Shown: positions 1-8,590 of the stretch, one piece after another | Layout of the letters: each line of letters starts with the position of its first letter | How positions within the stretch are numbered: the first letter of the stretch is position 1 | From: Acidobacteria bacterium UBA2999 | Lineage (GTDB): Bacteria > Acidobacteriota > Vicinamibacteria > Vicinamibacterales > UBA2999 | Assembly: GCA_002346475.1 (NCBI GenBank) | Contig: DDZV01000005.1 | Span: 7,219 to 71,218, forward strand | Reading direction: 5' to 3' | Length of the DNA: 64,000 nucleotides | The notes under the pieces: generated by a model | Database searches by the model: none | What the model was told of the DNA's origin: nothing | Seen by the model: only the letters and a program-made list of their open reading frames with translations | Translations under genes and position numbers: made by a program

Positions 1-122
1 TGTTCTTCCGGAGCAGGTTGGGATGCATCAACTTGGTGAGGCATGCTGATTGCAGCCATAGTGCCAACACTGCCGGTTGCAAGAAACTTTCTCCGTGTTA
101 CGTGGTTAGTGGATTTTCGCAT
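1..122 (-). CDS. Tat-exported protein, N-terminal fragment
   Basis: Only the first 40 codons are inside the window; the gene runs off the left edge. The visible part begins MRKSTNHVTRRKFLATGSVG and shows a twin-arginine motif (TRRKFL) followed by a small-residue-rich hydrophobic stretch, as in Tat signal peptides of cofactor-containing periplasmic enzymes. A purine-rich ribosome site (GGGGGGAACAAGG) sits just before the ATG. The gene is divergent from hemQ, with about 136 bases of AT-rich DNA between them that hold no other gene. The mature part is not visible, so no function can be given. Confidence 0.7.
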   Translation of the reverse strand, partial: MRKSTNHVTRRKFLATGSVGTMAAISMPHQVDASQPAPEE

Positions 123-258
123 ATCCTTGTTCCCCCCTGTCTGCCTAAGTTTGTCATGATTGATAATAGAGCGGTTAGATTAAATAGTTTTTAGAATTTA
201 GTGAACAATTCAGAAAAACAGTTAAGAAACAGACCGTAACACACGTTAATATTTCGTT

Positions 259-1071
259 ATGCATAATCCGTTCGTTCCTGAAACACTTGAAGGTTGGAGT
301 TTGCTCCATCTCATGTACCGTGTCCGTTGGGATCGTGTGCAGAAGGTATCCTCGGCTGAGCGAACACGCCTCGCTAAGGAGGCTGTTGACTCCCTGACTG
401 TACCTGACGGCTCGACAGCCTTTGCACAGATGCTTGGTCACAAAGCTGATTTCATGGTGACTTGCTTCAGAAAAGATTTTGAAGAATTAGCGCAGGCGCA
501 GCTGGCATTTGCTCAAACGCAATTACACGAGTTAATCGAACTAACGACATCTTATGTATCTGTAGTGGAACTAGGCATGTACGAGATGACGGCAAAAATA
601 CATGATCAGGTCGGGCAGAAATTTAAACCAGGGTCTGACGAGTTTGATCAAGCGTTTGACACAGAGCTAGACCAGCAACGCCAACGAATGATGGGGCGTC
701 TTTTTTTAGATACGCCAAAGAAAAGATACATTTGTTTCTATCCTATGAATAAAAGACGTGGTGAAACGGTCAATTGGTACTCTGAGACATTTGAGCGTCG
801 TGCAGCGATGATGCGTGAACACGGAATGATTGGGCGAGGGTATGCGGGGCAGGTGCTTCAAGTTATCTCTGGGTCAATTGGTTTTGATGACTGGGAATGG
901 GGTGTCGATCTCTTTGCGGACGATCCGTTAGTTTTCAAGAACCTGATTTACGAAATGCGGTTCGATGAAGCTAGTGCAAAATATGCTGAGTTTGGTCCTT
1001 TCTATATCGGGTTGCAGTTTTCTTCTTCCCAGCTAGCGGCGTATCTTGGGGGATCTGTTCCTGAGTTATAA
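259..1071 (+). CDS. hemQ: HemQ/ChdC coproheme decarboxylase (chlorite dismutase family)
   Basis: Predicted cytoplasmic coproheme decarboxylase, which converts coprohaem III to haem b with peroxide in the coproporphyrin-dependent branch of haem synthesis. The 270-residue protein has the family signature: CFYPMNKRR near residue 159 (the Tyr at 161 matches the catalytic Tyr of the family), then NWY, then MMREHGMIGRGY, where His188 matches the proximal haem ligand. It continues with the conserved ISGSIGFDDWEW and the EMRFDEASAKYAEFG block. Length fits the family. The ATG has no obvious Shine-Dalgarno site. An exported methyltransferase and an FTR1 iron permease follow on the same strand with short gaps, suggesting a haem/iron unit. 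The HemQ call is strong; chlorite dismutase activity itself is unlikely given the HemQ-type Tyr/Lys motif. Confidence 0.9.
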   Translation: MHNPFVPETLEGWSLLHLMYRVRWDRVQKVSSAERTRLAKEAVDSLTVPDGSTAFAQMLGHKADFMVTCFRKDFEELAQAQLAFAQTQLHELIELTTSYVSVVELGMYEMTAKIHDQVGQKFKPGSDEFDQAFDTELDQQRQRMMGRLFLDTPKKRYICFYPMNKRRGETVNWYSETFERRAAMMREHGMIGRGYAGQVLQVISGSIGFDDWEWGVDLFADDPLVFKNLIYEMRFDEASAKYAEFGPFYIGLQFSSSQLAAYLGGSVPEL

Positions 1072-1113
1072 AGTTCTTGCTTAAATTTTATTTTTATTTT
1101 TTACTGAGGGCTT

Positions 1114-1839
1114 ATGAGATTTCGTGTTTTGGCAATAGTTTTGGTGCTTGTCGGAATACCAGTATTAGCAATAGCCAACCAATCCAACCCATGGGACTAC
1201 CAAGACCGAAGAATGCGTGAACGTGGAATGATTGGACGTGGGGGACTATCGATTATTTCTGGTGATTTAAGAAATATGGCAACTCGTTCTGATGTTTCGG
1301 AGGAAGATTCTGATCGTTCCGCCAGCCGTCCACGAGCGTCTAAGGAACGAGTTACTGTTAATTACAGCGCACAGCAGCCAAACCGTGCCCCAGATGTAAT
1401 CTTTGTTCCTACACCGCAGGAAGTTGTTGACGCCATGCTCAAAGTTGCCAAGGTCACTGAGAAAGATATTGTTTATGACTTGGGTTCTGGGGATGGACGT
1501 ATTCCTGTTACCGCGGCGAGAGTTTATGGTGCTCGTGCTGTGGGCATTGACATCGATCCAGAGCGTATTGCTGAAGCTAATGCTAATGCCGAAGCCTCAG
1601 GAGTTACTGACAAGGTAAAATTCTTGAATCAAGATTTATTTACCACTGATTTCAGTGAAGCAACAGTAGTGACGCTTTATTTGTTACCGTCGCTGAATAA
1701 AAAACTTCAACCAAAATTAATGGAAGAGTTAAAGCCAGGAACTCGGATTGTGTCTCACGCGTTTGATATGGGTGACTGGGAGCCTGAGCTGAAACTTAAT
1801 GTTGGTGGTCGGATAGTTTATTTGTGGACTATCCCTTAG
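1114..1839 (+). CDS. exported SAM-dependent methyltransferase (class I)
   Basis: A 241-residue protein with an N-terminal hydrophobic signal-like segment (about residues 1-21), a variable linker to about residue 95, and a C-terminal Rossmann methyltransferase domain. The SAM motif I reads YDLGSGDGRIPVTAA and is followed by the acidic ribose-binding end GIDIDPER. The region PTPQEVVDAMLKVAKV before it is typical of small methyltransferases related to the protein-lysine methyltransferase group, but the substrate cannot be named. The start is supported by a GAGGG site six bases upstream. The linker contains MRERGMIGRG and IISGD, which resemble the haem-ligand region of the upstream HemQ, with Arg in place of the ligand His. 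Export of a SAM-dependent enzyme is odd because SAM is cytoplasmic; the hydrophobic segment may be only a membrane anchor. Confidence 0.75.
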   Translation: MRFRVLAIVLVLVGIPVLAIANQSNPWDYQDRRMRERGMIGRGGLSIISGDLRNMATRSDVSEEDSDRSASRPRASKERVTVNYSAQQPNRAPDVIFVPTPQEVVDAMLKVAKVTEKDIVYDLGSGDGRIPVTAARVYGARAVGIDIDPERIAEANANAEASGVTDKVKFLNQDLFTTDFSEATVVTLYLLPSLNKKLQPKLMEELKPGTRIVSHAFDMGDWEPELKLNVGGRIVYLWTIP

Positions 1840-1868
1840 GTAGAATTTATATTTTTTGAGAGAAACTC

Positions 1869-2642
1869 ATGTTTGAAGCTTTTGTTATTACGCTACGTGA
1901 AGGCCTGGAAGCTTTCTTGATTATCGCTATTAGTCTTGCGTACTTGCGGAAGACGGGTCGAGAAGTGTTGATCCCTGCAATCCATTGGGGTATCGGTGTA
2001 TCCATCATCTTAAGTATTGGCTTAGGAGTTTTATTCCAGCGTGCGTCAAATCAGGCACTTTGGGAAGGGGTGTTGGCGATCGCCGCTGCTGTACTGGTGA
2101 CGACCCTCATCGTACATATGTGGCGACATGCCAAGCGGCTAAAAAGTGAGATTGAGACACGTTTGGCACAATCTGCTGCGGAGACTGGTGTACGAGCTTT
2201 TGGGGGAGTGTTCCTATTTACATTACTCATGATTTCTAGAGAAGGCATGGAAACAGCGTTACTGATGGGCACGTTATTGTTTCAAGTTCAGGCTATGGAT
2301 GTAATTCTCGGCGCGACCGCCGGTATTGTAGTTGCAGCATGTGTTGCGTTGATGTGGTCACGTTATGGCCATCGGGTAAATCTTGGACTCTTTTTCCAGG
2401 TGACAGCAGTATTTCTTTTAGTGTTCGTTTTCCAACTCTTAATTTATGGTTTTCATGAACTAACAGAGGCCTACATGTCAAACCCCACGCTGAACCGACT
2501 TCATTGGGCAACTGAACCATATGGTCCAGATGGGCGTTATGGTAAGTACCTGACCTATTTGCTTGTTGCAATGCCTATGGGGTGGCTCATTGTAAGCAAC
2601 ATATTGGGAGCACGAAAAACGATACCATCGCGTGCCAAGTAA
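1869..2642 (+). CDS. FTR1-family high-affinity iron permease
   Basis: Integral membrane protein of 257 residues with about seven hydrophobic segments. It carries the two REGxE iron-binding motifs that define the FTR1/EfeU family: REGLE at residues 10-14 in the first helix and REGME at 124-128. In characterised members these glutamates take up ferric iron, usually with a partner oxidase or EfeO/EfeB proteins. No EfeO or EfeB is present here. It starts 30 bases after the methyltransferase stop, with a GAGAAA site, so it is probably co-transcribed with that gene and hemQ, linking iron entry to haem synthesis. Confidence 0.88.
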   Translation: MFEAFVITLREGLEAFLIIAISLAYLRKTGREVLIPAIHWGIGVSIILSIGLGVLFQRASNQALWEGVLAIAAAVLVTTLIVHMWRHAKRLKSEIETRLAQSAAETGVRAFGGVFLFTLLMISREGMETALLMGTLLFQVQAMDVILGATAGIVVAACVALMWSRYGHRVNLGLFFQVTAVFLLVFVFQLLIYGFHELTEAYMSNPTLNRLHWATEPYGPDGRYGKYLTYLLVAMPMGWLIVSNILGARKTIPSRAK

Positions 2643-2691
2643 ATAATTAAAGATCCCGCTTAAGGGTTTATCCAAAATCTGTAAAAAAGGT

Positions 2692-3453
2692 ATGCGAATA
2701 GACTTGAACGCAGACGTGGGTGAGTCTTTGGATGCACACACGCTTGCGAATGATGCAGCACTGATGCCGCATCTTACGTCTGCAAGTATCGCCTGTGGAT
2801 TTCACGCTGGTAACCCCGCAGTCATGAGTGCCACACTGGCTTTGGCAAAGGAGCACGGTGTTGCTGTTGGTGCCCATCCGAGTTTTCCAGATCAGATTGG
2901 TTTTGGAAGACGAGACTTTGAAATGGCACCCCAAGAAATCGAAGACATGGTCGTGTACCAGGTTGGAGCGTTAGCAGTGATGGCAAAAGCTAAACGCATG
3001 CGTCTCCAGCATGTCAAACCCCACGGTGCTTTGTACGTCAGAGCAGGGAAGGATCCTTTGATTGCAGAGGCTGTGACTCGTGCAGTGGCAGCTGTCGATC
3101 GATCACTTATGCTCTTTGGTCTTTCAGGGTCGGCACTAATTTCGGCTGGTCAGGATTATGGATTAACCACAGTAGCTGAAGTATTTGCAGATCGTGCTTA
3201 TGAATCAGATGGAAGCCTTGTATCACGCAAGAAACCTGGGGCAGTCATCCAAGATCCAGATCAGGTTGTTAAGCAAGCGCTTAATTTAGTGAAGGAGCGG
3301 TTCACAGTCGCAGTAGATGGAAGTGTAATGCAGCTGGATAGAGACACTATTTGTCTACACGGAGATACACCCGGCGCAGTCAATTTAGCTATAAGGCTTC
3401 GTCACGCATTCGACGATGCAGATGTACAAGTTCTGGCTCTCGGGAAGCGTTAA
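2692..3453 (+). CDS. pxpA: 5-oxoprolinase subunit A (LamB/YcsF family)
   Basis: A 253-residue cytoplasmic protein opening with MRIDLNADVGES and containing CGFHAGNP, GAHPSFPDQIGFGRR, HVKPHGALY and HGDTPGA. These are the conserved blocks of the YcsF/PxpA family, the ATP-dependent 5-oxoprolinase subunit that opens pyroglutamate to glutamate. PxpB and PxpC, its normal partners, are not in this window, so either they lie elsewhere or this copy works alone. The stop codon overlaps by four bases the end of the convergent acyl-CoA ligase gene, leaving no room for a terminator between them. Confidence 0.88.
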   Translation: MRIDLNADVGESLDAHTLANDAALMPHLTSASIACGFHAGNPAVMSATLALAKEHGVAVGAHPSFPDQIGFGRRDFEMAPQEIEDMVVYQVGALAVMAKAKRMRLQHVKPHGALYVRAGKDPLIAEAVTRAVAAVDRSLMLFGLSGSALISAGQDYGLTTVAEVFADRAYESDGSLVSRKKPGAVIQDPDQVVKQALNLVKERFTVAVDGSVMQLDRDTICLHGDTPGAVNLAIRLRHAFDDADVQVLALGKR

Positions 3454-5153
3454 ACGCTTTCTTTTTCACGATGTTCTGCTGCGAGTTCTCGTCTTAAGAT
3501 TTTTCCAACCAATGTTTTTGGCAGTGTTGATCTGAATTCGATGGCAATAGGGATCTTGTACGCACTCAGTCGTTCCCGACAGAAGTCTCGTAATTGACTT
3601 TCTGTGACGGTGCAGTCCTCTTTTAATACAACCCACCCTTTTGGTGCTTCTCCTTTGTGAGGATCTGGAATTCCTGCTACTCCTACTTCCATTACAGCAG
3701 GGTGGCTAGCGAGCACTTCCTCAATTTCACGAGGCCAAACTTGAAAGCCGCTTGTCTTAATCATGTCTTTTTTTCGATCTACTAAAAAAATGTAGCCATC
3801 TTCATCCATATATGCGAGGTCGCCAGTGTGTACCCAAGGTTGTCCCGATCCGTGATTTTGTAAGGTTTCTGAGTTTTGCTCTGAGGCGTTCCAATAACCA
3901 ACCATTTGTTGGGGTGCACGCAGGAGGAGTTCGCCAACTTTTCCACAGGCGAGTTCCTGCGCGCCTGTTTCACTATCCACAATTCGCACCTCCACATCGG
4001 GAAGTGGCATGCCAATTGAACCAACTTTTTGAATGCCCTTTACAGGATTCAGGCAACAGGCCATCATGCTTTCTGTTAATGAATATCCCTCCACAATTGT
4101 GGCGCCTATCTGTTCTTTGAATTGCTGTTTAGTCTCAGAGAGCAGTGCTGAGGCTCCAGATACGAACACTTTGACTGAACTGAGTTTGACTTTGCCTGCT
4201 TTAACGTCTGGATGATTAAGCATGGCCGTGTACAGCGTTGGAACACCATTAAAGCAAGCAGGTTGAACTCGCTCTGTTGTTTTTAAAACATCTGAAATAT
4301 CTCTCGGATTTGGGACGAGTGCTAGTGGATTTCCCCCAATGAATGCTAGAGACTGTGCACCGACGTTGGCATAGACATGGAACAGGGGGAGTGGCAACAG
4401 AATGGTGTCGTTCCAGCCTAGAGCTGACTTTGTCCACGCCTGAACTTGGAGACCAGAAGTCACGTAGTGACGATGCAGGCCTATTACACCCTTTGGCGTT
4501 CCAGTTGTTCCACCACTGGAGAGGATGACAGCGGGATCGTCGGGAGTTACTGGAAGAAGTGTTCTTGGTTTACCTTTGTGCTTTCGCACTAGGTCTTTCA
4601 TCCAAACATCGCCATGGGCGATATTAATGCGGTGCCCTTCTTGTCGTTCTTTAAAAAGGGTGAAAAGTATTCGGAGTGTTGGTGGCAGGTGGTCCTTGAT
4701 AGATGTTGCAATAACTCTGTGGATTTGTGTTCGTTCTTGGACGGCTTTTAGTCGTTGGTAAAAAGGTGTTAGCACAATAATTGTTTCTGCTTCTGTGTTG
4801 ACGAGTACGTGTTCGAGTTCTGGTTCTGCGGAAAGCGGATTAATTGGAACGACAATTGCGCCGGCTTTCCAAATTCCAAACTCTGCGACCATAAACTGTG
4901 GGGTGTTTGGCAGTAGCAACGCTACACGCTCCTGTGGTCGGACGCCAAGTTCGATCAGGGCATTAGCAAAGGCGTCGCTTTGGAGATTTAATTCCCTCGC
5001 CGATATTGTTGAGCCCTTAAAGATCAGTGCAGGGTGGTCGGGTTTGTGAGCGGATATTTTGTCGAGATAGTGGAGTAACGTTGTCTTTGGATAAGGGTCC
5101 AGCGAGTGCGGAACTCCAGCGTCGTAATGGTCAAGCCACGGTCTATGAGACAT
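3450..5153 (-). CDS. long-chain fatty-acid--CoA ligase (AMP-forming)
   Basis: A 567-residue member of the ANL superfamily. The ATP/AMP signature SSGGTTGTPKGV is at about residues 212-223, followed by EGYSLTES (A5-like motif), HTGDLAYMDEDGYIFLVDRKKDMIKTSG in pieces through the hinge, and the C-terminal catalytic Lys region PKTLVGKILRRE. It activates fatty acids to acyl-CoA through an acyl-adenylate. Its order of motifs and length fit FadD-like enzymes, but chain-length preference cannot be read. It lies 37 bases downstream of argF on the same strand; a small hairpin separates them, so it may or may not read through from the arginine operon. A second, different ligase is encoded at about 49 kb. 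Confidence 0.88.
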   Translation of the reverse strand: MSHRPWLDHYDAGVPHSLDPYPKTTLLHYLDKISAHKPDHPALIFKGSTISARELNLQSDAFANALIELGVRPQERVALLLPNTPQFMVAEFGIWKAGAIVVPINPLSAEPELEHVLVNTEAETIIVLTPFYQRLKAVQERTQIHRVIATSIKDHLPPTLRILFTLFKERQEGHRINIAHGDVWMKDLVRKHKGKPRTLLPVTPDDPAVILSSGGTTGTPKGVIGLHRHYVTSGLQVQAWTKSALGWNDTILLPLPLFHVYANVGAQSLAFIGGNPLALVPNPRDISDVLKTTERVQPACFNGVPTLYTAMLNHPDVKAGKVKLSSVKVFVSGASALLSETKQQFKEQIGATIVEGYSLTESMMACCLNPVKGIQKVGSIGMPLPDVEVRIVDSETGAQELACGKVGELLLRAPQQMVGYWNASEQNSETLQNHGSGQPWVHTGDLAYMDEDGYIFLVDRKKDMIKTSGFQVWPREIEEVLASHPAVMEVGVAGIPDPHKGEAPKGWVVLKEDCTVTESQLRDFCRERLSAYKIPIAIEFRSTLPKTLVGKILRRELAAEHREKESV

Positions 5154-5170
5154 TCCGTGCCATTCTAAAC

Positions 5171-5193
5171 TGAGGAGTACTAGAAAGTCCTCA
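5171..5193 (-). terminator. small hairpin at the end of the arg operon
   Basis: TGAGGA and TCCTCA form a perfect six-base inverted repeat separated by 11 bases, overlapping the argF stop codon. Only a short T-rich stretch follows on the minus strand, so it would be at best a weak terminator between argF and the acyl-CoA ligase gene. Confidence 0.3.
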
Positions 5194-6156
5194 ACTGAGT
5201 AGCATTAGCAAAAGTGCCTTCTGAGTATGCAGTCGATTCTCAGCCTGGTCAAAGACGACGGACGCCTGTGATTCGATCACCTCTCTAGTGACTTCTTCAC
5301 CTCGATGTGCTGGTAGGCAATGGAGGAATAACGCTTTTGGATTAGCGATAGACATGAGCTTTTCATTGACTTGATATGCAGAAAAAACCTCTTTGCGTTT
5401 TGAGGTCTCACTTTCATGACCCATAGAAGTCCAGACGTCTGTGTAGACAGCATCAGCACCAACTACAGCTTCTCTTGGTTCTCGGAAGTGACGAATGGCA
5501 GCACCATTGGTTGCTATTTTTGAAGCTCTTTTAAGAACATCGTCTGGTATCTCGTGTCCGCTTGGGGATGCCACGGCAACTGAGACCCCAAGCATCAGTG
5601 CGGCTTGTGTCAACGATACTGCAACGTTATTACCGTCCCCGACGTATGCAATAGTTCGATTCTGCCAATTACCCCAATGCTCTTTAAGTGTCATCAGGTC
5701 TGCTAGCGCTTGGCAAGGGTGTTGTTCGTCAGTAAGTGCGTTCACAATATGTAATGTGGTGGTGGCCGAAGATAAGGCGACGGTTTTTTGTTGAGCGAAC
5801 GTCCTGACAACGAGAGCTTTAACCCACCGCTCCAAATTACGTGCGACGTCCTCAAGTGGTTCCCGCGTACCGTCGATCGTATCCTTCGGAATGTGGAGTA
5901 CTTCTCCTCCAAGTTCTCGTACAGCGATTTCAAACGTTGCGCGTGTTCGGAGGGAGGGCTTTTCAAAAAGCAAAGCCACATGGGCACCAGATAATACTTC
6001 CGCTGTAGGTGCATGGTTGCCTAGACTGCGTTCACTCTTGAGTTGAATAGCGAGCTCAATCAGGCGAACAAGGTTCTCCGGTACCAGATCGAGCACGGAT
6101 AAAAAATCCTTTTGAAGTTTTTTCGAATGACTGTTAGTCATATTTTCTACTGGCAC
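5191..6156 (-). CDS. argF: ornithine carbamoyltransferase
   Basis: Makes citrulline from ornithine and carbamoyl phosphate. The carbamoyl-phosphate loop is FEKPSLRTR (about residues 64-72), followed by HPCQALADL and the ornithine-side FLHCLPAHRG. The GTG start used here lies 15 bases downstream of the argJ stop and has no Shine-Dalgarno site; an ATG five codons further on (6141) is an equally good start. Length (321 or 316) is normal. It is the last gene of argC-argB-argD-argJ-argF. The HCLP motif argues for OTCase rather than aspartate carbamoyltransferase. Confidence 0.92.
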   Translation of the reverse strand: MPVENMTNSHSKKLQKDFLSVLDLVPENLVRLIELAIQLKSERSLGNHAPTAEVLSGAHVALLFEKPSLRTRATFEIAVRELGGEVLHIPKDTIDGTREPLEDVARNLERWVKALVVRTFAQQKTVALSSATTTLHIVNALTDEQHPCQALADLMTLKEHWGNWQNRTIAYVGDGNNVAVSLTQAALMLGVSVAVASPSGHEIPDDVLKRASKIATNGAAIRHFREPREAVVGADAVYTDVWTSMGHESETSKRKEVFSAYQVNEKLMSIANPKALFLHCLPAHRGEEVTREVIESQASVVFDQAENRLHTQKALLLMLLS

Positions 6157-6170
6157 TTTTATCGTTATGG

Positions 6171-7382
6171 TTATGTTCGGTATTCACCATTGATTCTTAC
6201 GTATTCTGCACTCAGATCACAGGTCCAGACAGTCGCTGAAAATCCTGACTTTAAACCGAGTCCTACTTCAATTTCGATAGTATCGCCTTGCAAATGTAGA
6301 CCAGCTTTCGATGAAGCTTCGTCATGTGGCATGCCATGTTCAAACAGTAGGACGCCACCGACACTTACAGTTGCAAGTGAGGGGTTAAACGTGACACCGG
6401 ATCGGCCCGCCGCAGCCAAGATTCTTCCCCAGTTAGGGTCTGCTCCGTGGACAGCCGTTTTTACCAAAAGAGAATTAGCAACTGTCCGTGCAACACGACG
6501 TGCCTCATCTTTGGATTTAGCATCACTCACAGTGATCGCTACTAGCTTTGTTGCTCCTTCACCGCCGCGTACAATTTCCATTGCCAAATGCTTCGAAACT
6601 ATCTGTAGTCCTTTGAGTAATGCTTGGTAATTACTGTCATTGATTACTACATCACTTGCCCCTGAGGCCAGTGCAAAGAGTGAATCGTTTGTAGAGCAGT
6701 CACCGTCAACTGTGATCGCATTGAAGGTTTTGTCTGCAACTTCATTTAGAGCTTGCTGTAATAGTGCCGGAGGCACTTGGGCGTCCGTTGTTAGAAACCC
6801 AAGCATTGTTGCCATCATTGGCTCAATCATGCCAGAACCTTTGGCCATCCCTCCTACTGTGAACGTGCCTGTTTTTGTTTGTATGGTGACAGCGTGTTCT
6901 TTTGGGAAAGGGTCTGTAGTCATGATTGCTCGAGATGCTGCTTCGCTTTCGTCTCTCGTCAGTGCAGTAGCCGCAGTTTTAATGCCAGCTGTGGTTAGTT
7001 CAATTGGCAAATCCACTCCTATAACGCCAGTTGATGCCAAGAGAATTTCATGTGATTGACACCCAAGCGCTCTCGCAGCGGTTATTGCTGTTTGCTGTGC
7101 ATTTTCCCAGCCTTTAGCGCCTGTACATGCATTGGCACAACCGCTGTTTACAACAATTCCCCTTGCATGCCCACCTGACTTTTTTAGGTTTTGTTGAGAG
7201 AGTATGACCGGTGCTGCTCGGACAAGATTTGTGGTGAATAGCCCTGCAGCAGGGATTGGTGAATTTGCTGTCAGTAACACCAAGTCCAATTCAGATTTTT
7301 TGATCCCGCAGTGTAGCGCTGCCGATTGAAATCCCAGCGGAGCTGTAATACCACCCTCTACCGTTAACACAGACGCAGTCAT
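6171..7382 (-). CDS. argJ: bifunctional ornithine acetyltransferase / N-acetylglutamate synthase
   Basis: A 403-residue ArgJ precursor. The autoproteolysis site is seen in KGSGMIEPMMATMLGF: the family cleaves before the Thr of ATML (Thr192 here), which becomes the nucleophile of the beta chain. ASTGVIGVDLP (about 117-126) forms the oxyanion-hole region. ArgJ recycles the acetyl group from acetylornithine to glutamate, so no ArgE is needed, and a bifunctional form would also make ArgA dispensable. The usual family motif has Asn-Met before ATML; here it is Met-Met, a minor deviation. The start overlaps the argD stop by four bases (ATGA), implying translational coupling. Confidence 0.94.
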   Translation of the reverse strand: MTASVLTVEGGITAPLGFQSAALHCGIKKSELDLVLLTANSPIPAAGLFTTNLVRAAPVILSQQNLKKSGGHARGIVVNSGCANACTGAKGWENAQQTAITAARALGCQSHEILLASTGVIGVDLPIELTTAGIKTAATALTRDESEAASRAIMTTDPFPKEHAVTIQTKTGTFTVGGMAKGSGMIEPMMATMLGFLTTDAQVPPALLQQALNEVADKTFNAITVDGDCSTNDSLFALASGASDVVINDSNYQALLKGLQIVSKHLAMEIVRGGEGATKLVAITVSDAKSKDEARRVARTVANSLLVKTAVHGADPNWGRILAAAGRSGVTFNPSLATVSVGGVLLFEHGMPHDEASSKAGLHLQGDTIEIEVGLGLKSGFSATVWTCDLSAEYVRINGEYRT

Positions 7383-8590
7383 TCTGAGGACTCCGCGTCT
7401 ATTTGATCAAAGATCTTGTCTAAGATGTCCACAGCGCAGTCAATATCTGTTTTATCTATTGTTAGAGGCGGCAGCATACGCAAGACTCTTTCGTCGGTGC
7501 GATTTACTAGCAGTCCTTGCTCACGTGCAGCATCTACTACAGATGTAGCATCGACACGAAGTTGTACGCCTCTCATTAATCCAGCACCGCGAATTTCAGT
7601 GACACATGGATGACGTAGAGCCAGCGATCTAAGGCACCTTTCAAAATGCATTCCCACAGATTTGACCTGGTCTAACAAATCACCGTCTGCCAGTGCTGTC
7701 AATATCACGATAGCTGCACGACAAGCCAGGAGGTTTCCACCGTAGGTGCTTCCGTGATCACCCGGAGAAATATGGCTTGCAACTTTAGCCGAGCAGATTG
7801 TTGCACCGATAGGAATACCGCCGCCGAGTGCTTTACCAACAGAAACAAGATCTGGATGGAGATCGAGTGCCTGAAAATAAAACGGGTACCCAGTTCTCCC
7901 AACCCCAGTCTGTACCTCATCTGCTATAAATAAAGCGCCAGTACGATTGCACGCTTCTTTAATAGCGCTTGCAAAATCTTTGGTTAGTGGCCTGATCCCG
8001 CCTTCGCCCTGGATCGGCTCTGCGATGATAGCGGCGGTACGCTCTGTTACCGCTGAATGCAGGGCAGCTGGATCTTTTGGATCCACAAATGTTACCCCAG
8101 GAACTAGTGGTGCGAACGGGTCTCGATAATGGTGGTCGTGTGTAACGGAGAGTGCTCCGAATGTTCGTCCTGAAAATGCACCTTCGAGGGCAACAAATTC
8201 TGTCCGTTCAGTCTGACCTTGGGTGTACCAATACCTGCGTGAAAATTTTAAGGAGGCTTCAACAGCTTCAGTACCGCTGTTGCAAAAAAACACGCGATCT
8301 AGCCCAGACAAAGAAGTTAATAACTGTGCAGCTTGACCCTGCAGTGGGTGATAGTAGAGGTTAGAGACTTGTATCAGTGTAGCTGCCTGATCTCTAATCG
8401 CTTCAGTAAGGTCTCGGTCACTGTGACCACGAGCTGCCACACCGATACCTGAGAGAAAATCGAGATATTTTTTCCCATCACTGTCTATAAGGTACGCACC
8501 ATCGCCACGCACGAACACCACTGGTTGACGCTTGTACGTACCAAGTACATGTTGTTCTTCAAGCTTGCTGATGTCGTCTAATAGCTTCAT
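7379..8590 (-). CDS. argD: acetylornithine aminotransferase
   Basis: A 403-residue class III aminotransferase using PLP to convert N-acetylglutamate semialdehyde to N-acetylornithine. The PLP Lys is in SVGKALGGGIPIGA, preceded by FIADEVQTGVGRTG. The glycine-rich LDFLSGIGVAARGHSD near the N-terminus and the FCNSGTEAVEASLKFSR phosphate-binding segment are typical. It sits between argB and argJ with four-base overlaps on both sides, which favours the arginine role over other omega-aminotransferases. Confidence 0.93.
   Translation of the reverse strand: MKLLDDISKLEEQHVLGTYKRQPVVFVRGDGAYLIDSDGKKYLDFLSGIGVAARGHSDRDLTEAIRDQAATLIQVSNLYYHPLQGQAAQLLTSLSGLDRVFFCNSGTEAVEASLKFSRRYWYTQGQTERTEFVALEGAFSGRTFGALSVTHDHHYRDPFAPLVPGVTFVDPKDPAALHSAVTERTAAIIAEPIQGEGGIRPLTKDFASAIKEACNRTGALFIADEVQTGVGRTGYPFYFQALDLHPDLVSVGKALGGGIPIGATICSAKVASHISPGDHGSTYGGNLLACRAAIVILTALADGDLLDQVKSVGMHFERCLRSLALRHPCVTEIRGAGLMRGVQLRVDATSVVDAAREQGLLVNRTDERVLRMLPPLTIDKTDIDCAVDILDKIFDQIDAESSE

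Noticed and set aside
259..1071. Chlorite dismutase
   Set aside because: The YPMNKRR motif with its Tyr belongs to the HemQ branch rather than to chlorite-degrading enzymes.
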